A stretch of DNA of 64,000 bases from Chitinophaga sp. YR573 (GTDB lineage Bacteria; Bacteroidota; Bacteroidia; Chitinophagales; Chitinophagaceae). A program made the translations under genes and the position numbers. Positions 48,550-57,227 of the stretch are shown here, in pieces (the first letter of the stretch is position 1; the number at the start of each line of letters is the position of its first letter). The DNA lies in NCBI RefSeq assembly GCF_900110995.1, contig NZ_FOJF01000001.1, positions 2,993,199-3,057,198 of the forward strand. The letters are read 5' to 3'. Under the pieces are notes generated by a model. The model was given only the letters and a program-made list of their open reading frames with translations. It was not told where the DNA came from and ran no database searches.

Positions 48550-50706
48550 ATGTGGAGAAAAATTAACCTTAATCTGTTCGCTTTGATCTTTTTACCGGTC
48601 TGCCTGATGGCTCAACAGAAAATAACTGGTAAGATCACAGATAGCAAAAAAAAGCCATTACCCGGTGTTAACATCGCCATAAAAGATACTTACGACGGAG
48701 CTTCCAGCGCCGCCGATGGTACCTTCTCTTTTACCACAGATCTTAAAGGAGAACAAATCATCTCCGTTACTTTAAACGGCTATCGCCCCTTCGAACAAAA
48801 GATAAATCTCAATAACCCACAGGTATATAATATCGTTTTAAAAGAACTCATCAGTCAGCTGAATGTAGTGACTATCTCCGCCGGTAGCTTCGAAGCCAGC
48901 GATGAAAGAAAAGGAACTGTACTGAAACCACTGGATATCGTATCCACTGCCGGTGCAGGTGCGGACATTGTGAACGCATTGAAAACATTACCAGGTACGC
49001 AGCAAACCAACGACCGTGAAGGTCTCTTTGTACGCGGTGGTACAGGTTACGAAACACAAACCTTCATAGACGGATTGCTGGTACGTAATCCCTTCTATTC
49101 CGGCCTGCCGGATATGCCGGGCCGCGGCCGCTTTTCACCATTCCTGTTCAAAGGAACAACCTTCAGCAGCGGTGGTTACTCTGCCCAATACGGACAAGGC
49201 CTGTCCTCTGCACTGATTCTGGAATCCCAGGACTTACCGGAACGTTCTTCCTCTTCTGTAGGAGTATCTGTCATCGGTGCCAGCGTAGGAGTAGACGAAC
49301 TGTCTAAAGACAAGAAAGGTTCTTACGGAGTAGAAGCAGACTACACCAACCTGGGGCCATACCTGGACGTAGTGAAGTCTAAATTCAAACCCAGTGTAAA
49401 CCCGGAGATCATAGGTACTTCCGCCAACTTCAGAAGAAAAACGTCTTCCACCGGTATGCTGAAATTTTACGGTTACGGTAACTGGACACATATGGGTACT
49501 TATCATCCAAGTCTGGAATACCCGGGATATAACGAATTATTCGAACTGCGTAATCAGAACGTCTATACCAATCTTACCTATAAGGAAAGATTAGGTAAAG
49601 GATGGCGCATCAGTTCCGGCCTTTCATTCAGCAGTAATACAGATGATATCCATACGGATACACTGGAAAAAACTGCCCCCACAAAAATCAAAAACCTGTC
49701 TTCGTTAACACAGGCAAGAGTGATGTTCACCAAATCTATCGGTTACTATTCTTCCCTGCGTATGGGGGGAGAATACCAGTACGGTGTGGAGAATGGGGCC
49801 TTTAACAGCTATCACGCAAATTATACAGATAATTATTCAGCAGTTTTTGCAGAGGGAGATATCTATCTTACTCCGCAGCTGGTAGGTCGTGTAGGTGGTC
49901 GTGTAGAACATTCTTCTGTACTGGCAAAAACCAATTTTGCACCACGTGTATCACTGGCGTATAAAATGGATGCTTATAGTCAGGTGTCCCTGGCGTATGG
50001 AGATTACTACCAGAAACCGGAACAGCAATACCTGCGCTTTAAACCCAACATGGATTATATGAAGGCTACGCATTATATTGCCAGCGTTCAGCGTATTACA
50101 GGGAATTATACATTGCGTGTGGAAGCATTCTATAAGAAGTATCACAACCTGGTGAAAACCAGTCCTGATACCAGCAATGGTGGTACCGGTTATGCAAAAG
50201 GTATTGAACTCTTCTGGCGTGATCATAAAACCTTTAAGAATATGGATTACTGGATTTCTTATTCTTATCTGGATACAAAGCGTAACTACCTTACATACCC
50301 GTACGAAGTGCAGCCTGATTTTGCAGCGAAGCATACATTTAGCGTAGTATACAAATACTATGTACCTTCAATCACCACGTTCTTTGGCGCTACCTATAGC
50401 TTTTCTACAGGCCGCCCTTACTATAATCCAAACCTGCCGGTTAATAAATTCATGACGCAGAAAACAATGGACTACAACTCGCTGGGACTCACAGTCAGTT
50501 ACCTTACCAGCATCAAAAAGGCGTTCACTGTTTTTGTATTATCTGTGAGTAACATCGGTAATTTCAAACAGGTATATGGTTATCGTTATTCAGCGGATAA
50601 GCTGCGCAGGGAAGAGATCACACCTAATATACCCCGCTTTGTTTATGTAGGTATGTTCATGAACTTTGGTATAGACAGAAGACAAGATGTAATCAACAAT
50701 TTATAA
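48550..50706 (+). CDS. TonB-dependent outer-membrane receptor
   Basis: A 718-residue receptor. After a signal peptide (ending PVCLMAQ) comes a carboxypeptidase-regulatory-like beta-sandwich (ITGKITDSKKKPLPGVNIAIKDTYDGASSAADGTFSF, about 25-100), then the plug (VNALKTLPGTQQTNDREGLFVRGGTGYETQTFIDGLLV), then the barrel, which ends in MFMNFGIDRRQDVINNL without the classical terminal Phe. It is smaller than SusC proteins and has no SusD neighbour, pointing to a metal chelate, vitamin or similar substrate rather than a glycan. It is co-transcribed with the helical protein 17 bases downstream. Confidence 0.9.
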   Translation: MWRKINLNLFALIFLPVCLMAQQKITGKITDSKKKPLPGVNIAIKDTYDGASSAADGTFSFTTDLKGEQIISVTLNGYRPFEQKINLNNPQVYNIVLKELISQLNVVTISAGSFEASDERKGTVLKPLDIVSTAGAGADIVNALKTLPGTQQTNDREGLFVRGGTGYETQTFIDGLLVRNPFYSGLPDMPGRGRFSPFLFKGTTFSSGGYSAQYGQGLSSALILESQDLPERSSSSVGVSVIGASVGVDELSKDKKGSYGVEADYTNLGPYLDVVKSKFKPSVNPEIIGTSANFRRKTSSTGMLKFYGYGNWTHMGTYHPSLEYPGYNELFELRNQNVYTNLTYKERLGKGWRISSGLSFSSNTDDIHTDTLEKTAPTKIKNLSSLTQARVMFTKSIGYYSSLRMGGEYQYGVENGAFNSYHANYTDNYSAVFAEGDIYLTPQLVGRVGGRVEHSSVLAKTNFAPRVSLAYKMDAYSQVSLAYGDYYQKPEQQYLRFKPNMDYMKATHYIASVQRITGNYTLRVEAFYKKYHNLVKTSPDTSNGGTGYAKGIELFWRDHKTFKNMDYWISYSYLDTKRNYLTYPYEVQPDFAAKHTFSVVYKYYVPSITTFFGATYSFSTGRPYYNPNLPVNKFMTQKTMDYNSLGLTVSYLTSIKKAFTVFVLSVSNIGNFKQVYGYRYSADKLRREEITPNIPRFVYVGMFMNFGIDRRQDVINNL

Positions 50707-50723
50707 CTATAAAATTCACCATT

Positions 50724-51371
50724 ATGAAACGTATACTATTTGCCTTATTACTGTCTGCCGGTATTACCTCAGCTTCTATGGCGCAGAGCGCACAGTATGA
50801 AGGAGCAATGACTAAACAGATTGCATTGCTGGATGATTATAATAACTTCAACCCTGAGAAATTGCAGGAACTGGCTAATACTTTCGAACGTATTGGTGCA
50901 GCGGAAAAAACACAGTGGCTGCCTTTTTATTATGCAGGATATTGTAATGTAATGCATGCTTTCCTGGAAAAAGATCAGAGTAAAGTAGATGCGATTGCAG
51001 ATAAGGCAGCAGCGGATATATCAATAGCAGATACGCTGAGTCCCAAGAACGACGAAGTGTATGTAGTGAAATCTTTGATAGCCTCTTCCCGTATCAGTGT
51101 AGATCCTCAGAGCAGAGGCAGACAATACGGAATGGAAGCGGCTAACTGGCAGAGCGAAGCTGCAAAGATCAACAGTGAAAACCCACGTGTATATATCTTA
51201 CAGGGACAATCACTGTTTTATACACCAGAGCAGTTTGGTGGCAGCAAATCGGAAGCAAAGAAGAAATTTGAGATTGCTTTACAGAAGTTTGGCACTTTCA
51301 AACCTGCCAGCAGCCTGGCTCCTCATTGGGGAGAAAGACAGGCGCAACACCTGATTTCACAGATTAAGTAA
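50724..51371 (+). CDS. exported TPR-like helical protein paired with the TonB receptor
   Basis: A 215-residue exported protein (MKRILFALLLSAGITSASMAQ). The mature part is helical with TPR-like periodicity (LQELANTFERIGAAEKTQWLPFYYAGYCNVMHAFL, and later ARVYILQGQSLFYTPEQFGGSKSEAKKKFEIALQKF). No lipobox. Its position directly behind the receptor suggests an accessory periplasmic role. Function unknown. Confidence 0.8.
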   Translation: MKRILFALLLSAGITSASMAQSAQYEGAMTKQIALLDDYNNFNPEKLQELANTFERIGAAEKTQWLPFYYAGYCNVMHAFLEKDQSKVDAIADKAAADISIADTLSPKNDEVYVVKSLIASSRISVDPQSRGRQYGMEAANWQSEAAKINSENPRVYILQGQSLFYTPEQFGGSKSEAKKKFEIALQKFGTFKPASSLAPHWGERQAQHLISQIK

Positions 51372-51396
51372 TTATAAAATCGCCCTCTAAAACCTG

Positions 51397-51435
51397 ACTC
51401 CGGATAGCCCTCTGAAAAGAGGACTTTTCCGGAGT
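51397..51435 (+). terminator. hairpin after the receptor operon
   Basis: Stem ACTCCGGA/TCCGGAGT with an inner CCTCT/AGAGG pairing, followed by TCTTATTTT. Confidence 0.6.
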
Positions 51436-51458
51436 TCTTATTTTCCGGTATTTTTGGG

Positions 51459-51528
51459 TGCAGGGCGAAGCCCTGCAAAATCCCTTCAATTTTTTTGTGG
51501 TGGTGCGAAGCACCATCACAAAAAAATT
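51459..51528 (+). repeat. GCGAAGC double-hairpin repeat, copy D
   Basis: First hairpin 51459-51477, identical to copies A and C. Second hairpin 51488-51528, 18-bp arms with one G-T pair, apex GCGAAGC. Confidence 0.85.
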
Positions 51529-51615
51529 ACCTCTCCTCTGCTGTGCGATTTCAGTTGTTACGGTTAACTTTATAAAGCACGTAAATACCCCTGTTAACCT
51601 CGTAAATGTAACCTC

Positions 51616-52461
51616 ATGAGAATCCTGGAGAACAAACTCACAGTCGCGTCCACATCCGCATTAGTATTATCCGTGGCAAAAAGCCTTTACCAGGACGGCT
51701 GGAGCTATGAATACATTTCCCGTATAGATTTCAGCGCCGTAGAAAAACTGGCAGAAGAACTATACAACATCACCCCCTTATTCCAGGATGTACTGTTAAT
51801 AAGAAAAAGAATGGTACGTCACCTGGTAACACAACTGATGCTGCAACATCCCCGCCAGCAGGTATGCATATTAGGGGCAGGATTAGACCCGCTGGGATTA
51901 AAAATAGCAGAAGACTTCCCCATCCACCTCAAAGCCATCTATGAAATAGATAACGCCTGTGTAGAGGAAAAGAAAGAACTGTATGCGGCCATCTCTTTTG
52001 ATGATGACAGGTTATACCACCTGCACGCGGATTTGACCAACATCCCTCTGCTGATGCAGACATTAATAGACACCGGTTATAACCCCGATGAGCCCACATT
52101 GATCGTATTTGAAGGTATTATGCCTTACATCTCTGAAGAGCAGTTTCTGCGCATTATGAGGGCCTTCTGTTCAAGAACAAGGAACAATGCGGTAGTAATG
52201 GATTATATGCTACAGAACGAAGATCTGCCTTTTAATTTTGTATCCAGGGCCAATGATATACTGGAAGTACTGGGTAGTGCCTTTGGTATGCCGCTGAGAC
52301 AGTTCAGCCGCAAAAAGATATTAAACCTGTTATCCTTACTGGAAGCAGAAATATTTGAAGTATACGATATGCAGGCCGCAGAATATATCCTGAACGGCCA
52401 TAACAAAAAGTATCACCTGAGAGGAGAAGGAATGCTGGAAATGGTAGCTTTCAGTATTTAA
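51616..52461 (+). CDS. leucine-carboxyl-methyltransferase-like SAM methyltransferase
   Basis: A 281-residue class I methyltransferase of the LCMT/PPM1 superfamily. The SAM-binding glycine loop reads QVCILGAGLDPLGLKIAE (usually GAGLDTR), the acidic end of beta2 is YEIDNACV, and motif post-I is HLHADLT; PTLIVFEGIMPYISEEQFLRIM is the family-typical fourth strand. In bacteria this family includes enzymes of small-molecule and polyketide methylation, so the substrate is open. Its stop codon abuts that of the convergent pdxA with no spacer, so no terminator separates the two genes. Confidence 0.83.
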   Translation: MRILENKLTVASTSALVLSVAKSLYQDGWSYEYISRIDFSAVEKLAEELYNITPLFQDVLLIRKRMVRHLVTQLMLQHPRQQVCILGAGLDPLGLKIAEDFPIHLKAIYEIDNACVEEKKELYAAISFDDDRLYHLHADLTNIPLLMQTLIDTGYNPDEPTLIVFEGIMPYISEEQFLRIMRAFCSRTRNNAVVMDYMLQNEDLPFNFVSRANDILEVLGSAFGMPLRQFSRKKILNLLSLLEAEIFEVYDMQAAEYILNGHNKKYHLRGEGMLEMVAFSI

Positions 52462-53526
52462 TTACTCAGAAGCCAGCTGTATTTTCTTTAAAGGGTTACG
52501 TGTATTCTCCGCATAGGTTTCGCGTTTCTCCAGAATCTCCAGGCAGGAAAAAATAGCCTGGCGGAAAGACTCAGGATCTGCCAGGTTCTTACCGGCAATA
52601 TCAAAAGCAGTACCATGATCAGGGGAAGTACGTACTATCGGCAGACCGGCAGTAAAGTTAATGCCCTCACCGGTAGCCAGTGATTTAAAGGGGATAAGAC
52701 CCTGGTCGTGGTACATGGCTAAAATACCATCAAACTGGTTGTACATGCTTCTTGCGAAGAAAGCATCTGCACTATAAGGGCCAAAGCATAAGATGCCATT
52801 GCTCTTAGCCTGGTTAATAGCAGGTATGATCTGTTCAATTTCTTCACGGCCAATCAGTCCTTCATCACCTGCATGGGGGTTAAGACCCAGCACTGCAATA
52901 CGCGGAGTATCAATCCCAAAGTCTTTTACCAGGCTCTCCTTCATCATCTGCAGTTTATCCAGGATATTCTCTTTGGTCACATATTTCGCTACATCAGCCA
53001 CTGGCACATGTTCAGTAAGCAGTCCTACACGCATATTCTCTGCAGTCATGAACATCAGCACATCTTTAGCGCCGAAGGCATCACGCAGGTAAGGCGTATG
53101 ACCGGTATAGTTGAATTGTTCGCCCTGTATATTCTTTTTATGGATAGGAGCTGTTACCAGTCCTTCGATATGATCATCTTTCAGGCATTGAATAGCCACT
53201 TCCAGTGAACGGGCAGCATATTTACCACCTAATTCGTTCAGCACACCCGGAGTGATCTGTACTTCCTCTTCCCAGCAGTTGAAAACGTTCACCTGCTTAT
53301 GGTTAAGGCGGGTAAAGTCTTTGATACTCTGGTAATTGAAGTTGTTCTCATTCATCAGCTTCCGGTAGAAGTTGATGGTTTTGTTGGAAGCAAATATCAC
53401 CGGGGTACAAAACTCCAGCATCCTGTTGTCTGCAAAGGTTTTGATAATGATTTCCGCGCCTATGCTGTTGATATCGCCGACAGTGATACCAATTACCGGT
53501 TTGTTCGTATGGGTGGTGCTACTCAT
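52462..53526 (-). CDS. pdxA: 4-hydroxythreonine-4-phosphate dehydrogenase
   Basis: A 354-residue NAD-dependent enzyme of the DXP-independent-of-ribose pyridoxal phosphate route (with PdxJ). Metal and substrate motifs are visible: GHTPYLRDAFG, MYHDQGLIPFK and RTSPDHGTAFDIAGK. The frame stays open 32 codons further upstream, but that extension would cross an exact -7 box (53554-53547) and overlap rsmA's start, so ATG 53526 is chosen. It is divergent from rsmA. Confidence 0.93.
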   Translation of the reverse strand: MSSTTHTNKPVIGITVGDINSIGAEIIIKTFADNRMLEFCTPVIFASNKTINFYRKLMNENNFNYQSIKDFTRLNHKQVNVFNCWEEEVQITPGVLNELGGKYAARSLEVAIQCLKDDHIEGLVTAPIHKKNIQGEQFNYTGHTPYLRDAFGAKDVLMFMTAENMRVGLLTEHVPVADVAKYVTKENILDKLQMMKESLVKDFGIDTPRIAVLGLNPHAGDEGLIGREEIEQIIPAINQAKSNGILCFGPYSADAFFARSMYNQFDGILAMYHDQGLIPFKSLATGEGINFTAGLPIVRTSPDHGTAFDIAGKNLADPESFRQAIFSCLEILEKRETYAENTRNPLKKIQLASE

Positions 53527-53546
53527 GCTTGTTTGAGAATAATGCG

Positions 53547-53554
53547 CAAATATA
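53547..53554 (-). promoter_or_regulatory. -7 promoter box of pdxA
   Basis: On the minus strand TATATTTG, an exact match, 20 bases upstream of the chosen pdxA ATG. Confidence 0.5.
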
Positions 53555-53608
53555 CGCAGAAAGGACATCCCTTGTTGCTTGTGGCTAATTACGTAATTTC
53601 GCAGACGA

Positions 53609-54361
53609 ATGTATACACTCAAAAAATCGCTGGGCCAGCATTTCCTGAAAGACGAGAATATTTGCAGGGATATTGTGGGGTCCTTACCTGTAGTTCAAGA
53701 CCAGCAAGTACTGGAAGTAGGCCCCGGTGCGGGCGCCATTACCAAATACCTGTTGCAGTTGCCTGGAATCCATTTCAAGGCAGTGGAGCTGGATGCTGAA
53801 AAGGTGCAGTACCTCGAGAAGACGTACCCGGCCATAAAAGGCAAACTGATCCATCAGAATTTCCTCGAAACACCTGCGCCTTTTGAAGGGCAGTTCAGTG
53901 TTATCGGCAATTTCCCCTATAATATCTCCTCTCAGATCATGTTCAGGATACTGGAATGGAGAGAGCAGGTACCACAGGTGGTAGGAATGTTCCAGAAAGA
54001 GGTAGGGGAGCGTATCGCTGCCGGCCACGGTAATAAGGAGTACGGCATTCTAAGTGTGCTGATACAGGCTTATTACAAGGTGGAATACCTCTTTGAAGTA
54101 CATGAGAACTGCTTTAATCCGCCACCAAAGGTGAAATCCGCCGTAGTGAGGTTCACCCGGCTGGAGCAGCAGTACGACATTGCCAGTGAACGGAAGTTCT
54201 TTGTACTGGTAAAAACTGCTTTCGGCCAGCGCCGCAAACAGTTACGTAATCCGTTAAAAAGTTTATTTGATAAGGAAGTCCTGCAGGACGAGATCTTCAC
54301 TAAAAGAGCAGAAGCTTTGACGGTCGCTGATTTTGCAGCACTCTCCCATAAGATGAGATGA
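53609..54361 (+). CDS. rsmA: 16S rRNA (adenine1518/1519-N6)-dimethyltransferase
   Basis: A 250-residue KsgA-family enzyme that dimethylates two adjacent adenines in helix 45 of 16S rRNA. SAM motif I is VLEVGPGAGAITKYLL; the catalytic motif is GNFPYNISSQIMF (NxPY). The N terminus KKSLGQHFLKDENI is diagnostic. The C-terminal domain ends with QRRKQLRNPLKSLF. The next gene starts one base after the stop, so the two are an operon. Confidence 0.95.
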   Translation: MYTLKKSLGQHFLKDENICRDIVGSLPVVQDQQVLEVGPGAGAITKYLLQLPGIHFKAVELDAEKVQYLEKTYPAIKGKLIHQNFLETPAPFEGQFSVIGNFPYNISSQIMFRILEWREQVPQVVGMFQKEVGERIAAGHGNKEYGILSVLIQAYYKVEYLFEVHENCFNPPPKVKSAVVRFTRLEQQYDIASERKFFVLVKTAFGQRRKQLRNPLKSLFDKEVLQDEIFTKRAEALTVADFAALSHKMR

Positions 54362-54362
54362 T

Positions 54363-55292
54363 ATGAGCAGGAAAGTTTTAATTACCGCGAAAGCGCATAA
54401 TTATTTGAAAGACAGGCTGGAAGAGAAAGGATTCGAAGTTACCTACCAGCCATCCATCAGTTACGAAGAGGTAACAGCCATTATATCAGAATACGTGGGG
54501 ATGATCGTAACCACCCGCATCCGGGTAGATAAGGATATGCTGGACCGTGCCGGCCAGCTACAGTGGATAGGCCGTCTGGGAAGCGGGATGGAACTGATAG
54601 ACGTTCCTTATGCAGAAAGCAAGGGCATCAAATGTGTAAGCAGTCCGGAAGGCAATTGTGATGCAGTAGGAGAGCAGGCGCTGGGCATGCTTCTCAGCCT
54701 GATGAACAATGTGCTGAAGAGTAACCTGGAACTGCGTAAAGGCATCTGGGAAAGGGACGGTAACCGTGGTTTTGAGCTGAATGGCAGGACGGTAGGTATT
54801 ATAGGCTTCGGAAATACCGGGGGGGCCTTCGCCCGTAAGCTGCGAGGCTTTGATGTGAACATCCTGGCATACGACAAATACAAGACGGGCTTCGGCAATG
54901 AATACGTGAAAGAGGCCACCATGGCACAGTTGTTTGCAGAAGCAGATGTGGTAAGTGTACACCTGCCGCTGACAGCAGAAACGCAGCATATCGCCAATAC
55001 CAACTTTTTCAACTCATTTCATAAACCAGTATGGTTCATCAATGCAGCCCGGGGGAAACTCACGGATACTGCAGATGTGATTACCGCGCTGGAAAGAGGT
55101 ACTATTTCAGGCGCCTGCCTGGATGTACTGGAAAATGAGAAGTTAAATACTTATTCCGCTGTGGAAAAGGAGCAGTTGGAAAGACTATTACAGTTGCCCA
55201 ACGTGGTTTTAACTCCTCATATAGCTGGTTATTCTCACGAAGCAAGTATCAAGATGCCGCGTATTGTTCTGGAGAAATTAAACATTCTCTGA
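54363..55292 (+). CDS. D-2-hydroxyacid dehydrogenase (phosphoglycerate dehydrogenase-like)
   Basis: A 309-residue NAD-dependent dehydrogenase. The Rossmann motif is VGIIGFGNTGGAFARKL; catalytic residues sit in INAARGK (Arg), the LENEKLNTYS region (Glu) and LTPHIAGYSHEA (His). There is no C-terminal ACT domain, so it is unlike regulated SerA; glyoxylate/hydroxypyruvate reductase or phosphoglycerate dehydrogenase are both possible. It is tightly coupled to rsmA (1-base spacer), a chance or lineage-specific pairing. Confidence 0.88.
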   Translation: MSRKVLITAKAHNYLKDRLEEKGFEVTYQPSISYEEVTAIISEYVGMIVTTRIRVDKDMLDRAGQLQWIGRLGSGMELIDVPYAESKGIKCVSSPEGNCDAVGEQALGMLLSLMNNVLKSNLELRKGIWERDGNRGFELNGRTVGIIGFGNTGGAFARKLRGFDVNILAYDKYKTGFGNEYVKEATMAQLFAEADVVSVHLPLTAETQHIANTNFFNSFHKPVWFINAARGKLTDTADVITALERGTISGACLDVLENEKLNTYSAVEKEQLERLLQLPNVVLTPHIAGYSHEASIKMPRIVLEKLNIL

Positions 55293-55346
55293 ACATTATA
55301 AATACCGTACATATGACAATATTTACCGGCGGAATTAAAAAATAAT

Positions 55347-55354
55347 TATATTTG
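55347..55354 (+). promoter_or_regulatory. -7 promoter box of greA
   Basis: TATATTTG, an exact match, giving a predicted start near 55360 and a leader of about 70 bases. Confidence 0.6.
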
Positions 55355-55370
55355 CATTATACCAATAATA

Positions 55371-55408
55371 CAACGCTTCTGTGCAAATGGGAGCGTTGAT
55401 TTTTTTTT
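55371..55408 (+). promoter_or_regulatory. terminator-like hairpin in the greA leader (possible attenuator)
   Basis: CAACGCT (55371-55377) pairs with AGCGTTG (55392-55398), a 7-bp stem with a 14-base loop, followed by A and nine T's. It lies between the predicted promoter and the ATG at 55431, so it could terminate transcription early. Confidence 0.6.
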
Positions 55409-55430
55409 ACTATTTCTAAAACATAACGTT

Positions 55431-55904
55431 ATGTCTGGTATAAACTACGTTACCAAAGAAACCCTGGACCAGATGCGGGAAGAGCTCAACTTCCTGAAAA
55501 CAAAAGGCCGGGCAGAAATCGCCAGGGCTATTGCAGAAGCAAGGGAAAAAGGTGACCTCAAGGAAAATGCTGAGTATGATGCTGCAAAAGAAGCACAGGG
55601 ATTACATGAAGCAAAACTCGCTTCCCTGGAAAATGCAGTCGCAACAGCGAGAGTATTGGACCAAGAATCCATTGATACCTCTAAAGTATCCATATTATGT
55701 AAGGTAACGATTACGAATATGGCGAGTAAGAAGACCGTTACATATCAGATAGTATCAGAAAAAGAAGCCGATCTTAAGTTGGGTAAAATTTCTATTACTT
55801 CTCCCATAGGTAAAGGAGTATTGGGTAAAGCTATAGGTGATGTAGCGGAAGTAGTAGCGCCTAACGGGAGCATGAAATTCAAGATTGATAATATTACGAT
55901 ATAG
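55431..55904 (+). CDS. greA: transcription elongation factor GreA
   Basis: A 157-residue transcript-cleavage factor that rescues backtracked RNA polymerase. The N-terminal coiled coil (about 5-75) carries the tip acids in EKGDLKENAEYDAAKEAQG; the C-terminal FKBP-like domain ends ISITSPIGKGVLGKAIGDVAEVVAPNGSMKFKI. It is a single-gene unit with its own promoter, a terminator-like leader hairpin and a strong terminator. Confidence 0.95.
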   Translation: MSGINYVTKETLDQMREELNFLKTKGRAEIARAIAEAREKGDLKENAEYDAAKEAQGLHEAKLASLENAVATARVLDQESIDTSKVSILCKVTITNMASKKTVTYQIVSEKEADLKLGKISITSPIGKGVLGKAIGDVAEVVAPNGSMKFKIDNITI

Positions 55905-55933
55905 CTGAACTATACGGTAATAAGATGATTATG

Positions 55934-55968
55934 AAAAAGTCCCCTCGCTAATAACGAGGGGACTTTTT
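55934..55968. terminator. strong bidirectional terminator after greA
   Basis: A perfect 14-bp stem AAAAAGTCCCCTCG/CGAGGGGACTTTTT with loop CTAATAA. The -7 box of the next gene begins 3 bases later. Confidence 0.92.
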
Positions 55969-55970
55969 CA

Positions 55971-55978
55971 TAACTTTG
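55971..55978 (+). promoter_or_regulatory. -7 promoter box of the HIT gene
   Basis: TAACTTTG, an exact match, 21 bases before the ATG at 55999. The -33 region would lie inside the greA terminator loop. Confidence 0.5.
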
Positions 55979-55998
55979 TTCTCATTAAACCCGAATCC

Positions 55999-56394
55999 AT
56001 GACTGTTTTCAGTAAGATCATAAAAGGAGAGATACCCAGTTACCGCATTGCAGAGAATGACAGTTTTTATGCATTCCTGGATATATCACCGTTGATGAAA
56101 GGGCATACGCTGATAGTGCCTAAGGAAGAAGTAGACAAGTTCTTTGATGTAAGAGATGATATGCTGGGAGAGTGGCTGTTGTTTGCGAAGCCTATTGCCA
56201 ATGCAATAGAAAAAGCTTTTCCGTGTAATCGTGTAGGTGTAAGCGTGATTGGTCTGGAAGTGCCGCATGCCCATATGCATCTGATACCCATTAATACGGC
56301 AGATGACATGAATTTTTCCCGTCCTAAACTAAAGTTATCAAAAGGTGAATTTGAAGAGATACAGGCACAGATTATATCTGCCCTGGCACATTAA
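55999..56394 (+). CDS. HIT family nucleotide hydrolase/transferase
   Basis: A 131-residue histidine-triad protein of the Hint branch, which hydrolyses aminoacyl or phosphoramidate nucleotides. The diagnostic HxHxH appears as VPHAHMHLIPI; the N terminus FSKIIKGEIPSYRIAENDSFYAFLDISPLMKGHTLIVPKEE is typical. Its 3' end overlaps the convergent response regulator gene by 23 bases. Confidence 0.93.
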   Translation: MTVFSKIIKGEIPSYRIAENDSFYAFLDISPLMKGHTLIVPKEEVDKFFDVRDDMLGEWLLFAKPIANAIEKAFPCNRVGVSVIGLEVPHAHMHLIPINTADDMNFSRPKLKLSKGEFEEIQAQIISALAH

Positions 56395-57079
56395 AGCGGA
56401 ATCCCACGCCGTGTAATGTTTCCAGCTTTATAGCGGGATCTGTCCTGAAATGCTTCCTGAGTTTCGTGATAAATACGTCCATGCTGCGGCCCAGGAAGTA
56501 ATCGTCCTTGCCCCATACGTGAAATAGTATCTCTTCGCGTTTGAGTGTTTTGTTTGCGTTATCGCAGAGATATTTCAGCAGATCGGCCTCTTTTTGGGTG
56601 AGGGTGCTGGATACTTCTCCGTTTTTCTCGCGCAGAATGAGGTCATTATAGTCAAAGGTAAGTTTGCCTATACTGTATTGGGTGCGTTTTTCTGTGGTTA
56701 CAACTGTTGTGCTTTTGCTTCTTTTCAGGAACACTTCTATACGCAGTAACAACTCCTGCATACTGAAAGGCTTGGTGATATAATCATCAGCCCCTGTTTT
56801 GAAACCTTTGATCTTATCCTCGTCCATCGCTTTTGAGGTGAGGAAAAGGATGGGGATGAAATCATTTTTCCTCCTGATCTGTTCAGCAAGTGTAAACCCG
56901 TCTTTCTTAGGCATTACAACATCCAGCAGACATATGTCAAAGGTCCTTAGCTGGAATTGCTCCCAGGCCATTTGTCCATCTGTACTATGCACTACATCGT
57001 AGCCCGCATCTTCCAGTCGTTTTTTTGTTACTGCACCAACATTCTGATCATCTTCCACCAATAGGATTCTTGCTTTCAT
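56372..57079 (-). CDS. OmpR-family response regulator (orphan, RprY-like, first of two)
   Basis: A 235-residue regulator. Receiver: LVEDD, Asp53 in ICLLDVVMPKKDG, Thr in FLTSKA and Lys in DDYITKPFSM. DNA-binding wing: TLTQKEADLLKYLCDNANKTLKREEILFHVWG and FLGRSMDVFITKLRKHF. No kinase is adjacent. It is clearly a paralogue of the regulator at 59686 (GRSMDV, then a closing HGxGFR). Its 3' end overlaps the HIT gene by 23 bases. Confidence 0.9.
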   Translation of the reverse strand: MKARILLVEDDQNVGAVTKKRLEDAGYDVVHSTDGQMAWEQFQLRTFDICLLDVVMPKKDGFTLAEQIRRKNDFIPILFLTSKAMDEDKIKGFKTGADDYITKPFSMQELLLRIEVFLKRSKSTTVVTTEKRTQYSIGKLTFDYNDLILREKNGEVSSTLTQKEADLLKYLCDNANKTLKREEILFHVWGKDDYFLGRSMDVFITKLRKHFRTDPAIKLETLHGVGFRFNVPGQI

Positions 57080-57227
57080 AGCTTGTGATGCTGATTATAA
57101 TCAAATACCATAGTTTATGGTGTGTAAAGCTCCGTGTACCATATTTTTGGAGCCATTATGAGGAATTTACTTCAAAGTAAACGCAATTTATTAACTTCTT
57201 GAAAAACGGCAAGCTCTAAAACGAGAA

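Noticed and set aside
53527-53622. 32-codon N-terminal extension of pdxA
   Set aside because: Would span the -7 box and overlap the divergent rsmA start; conserved sequence begins after the ATG at 53526.
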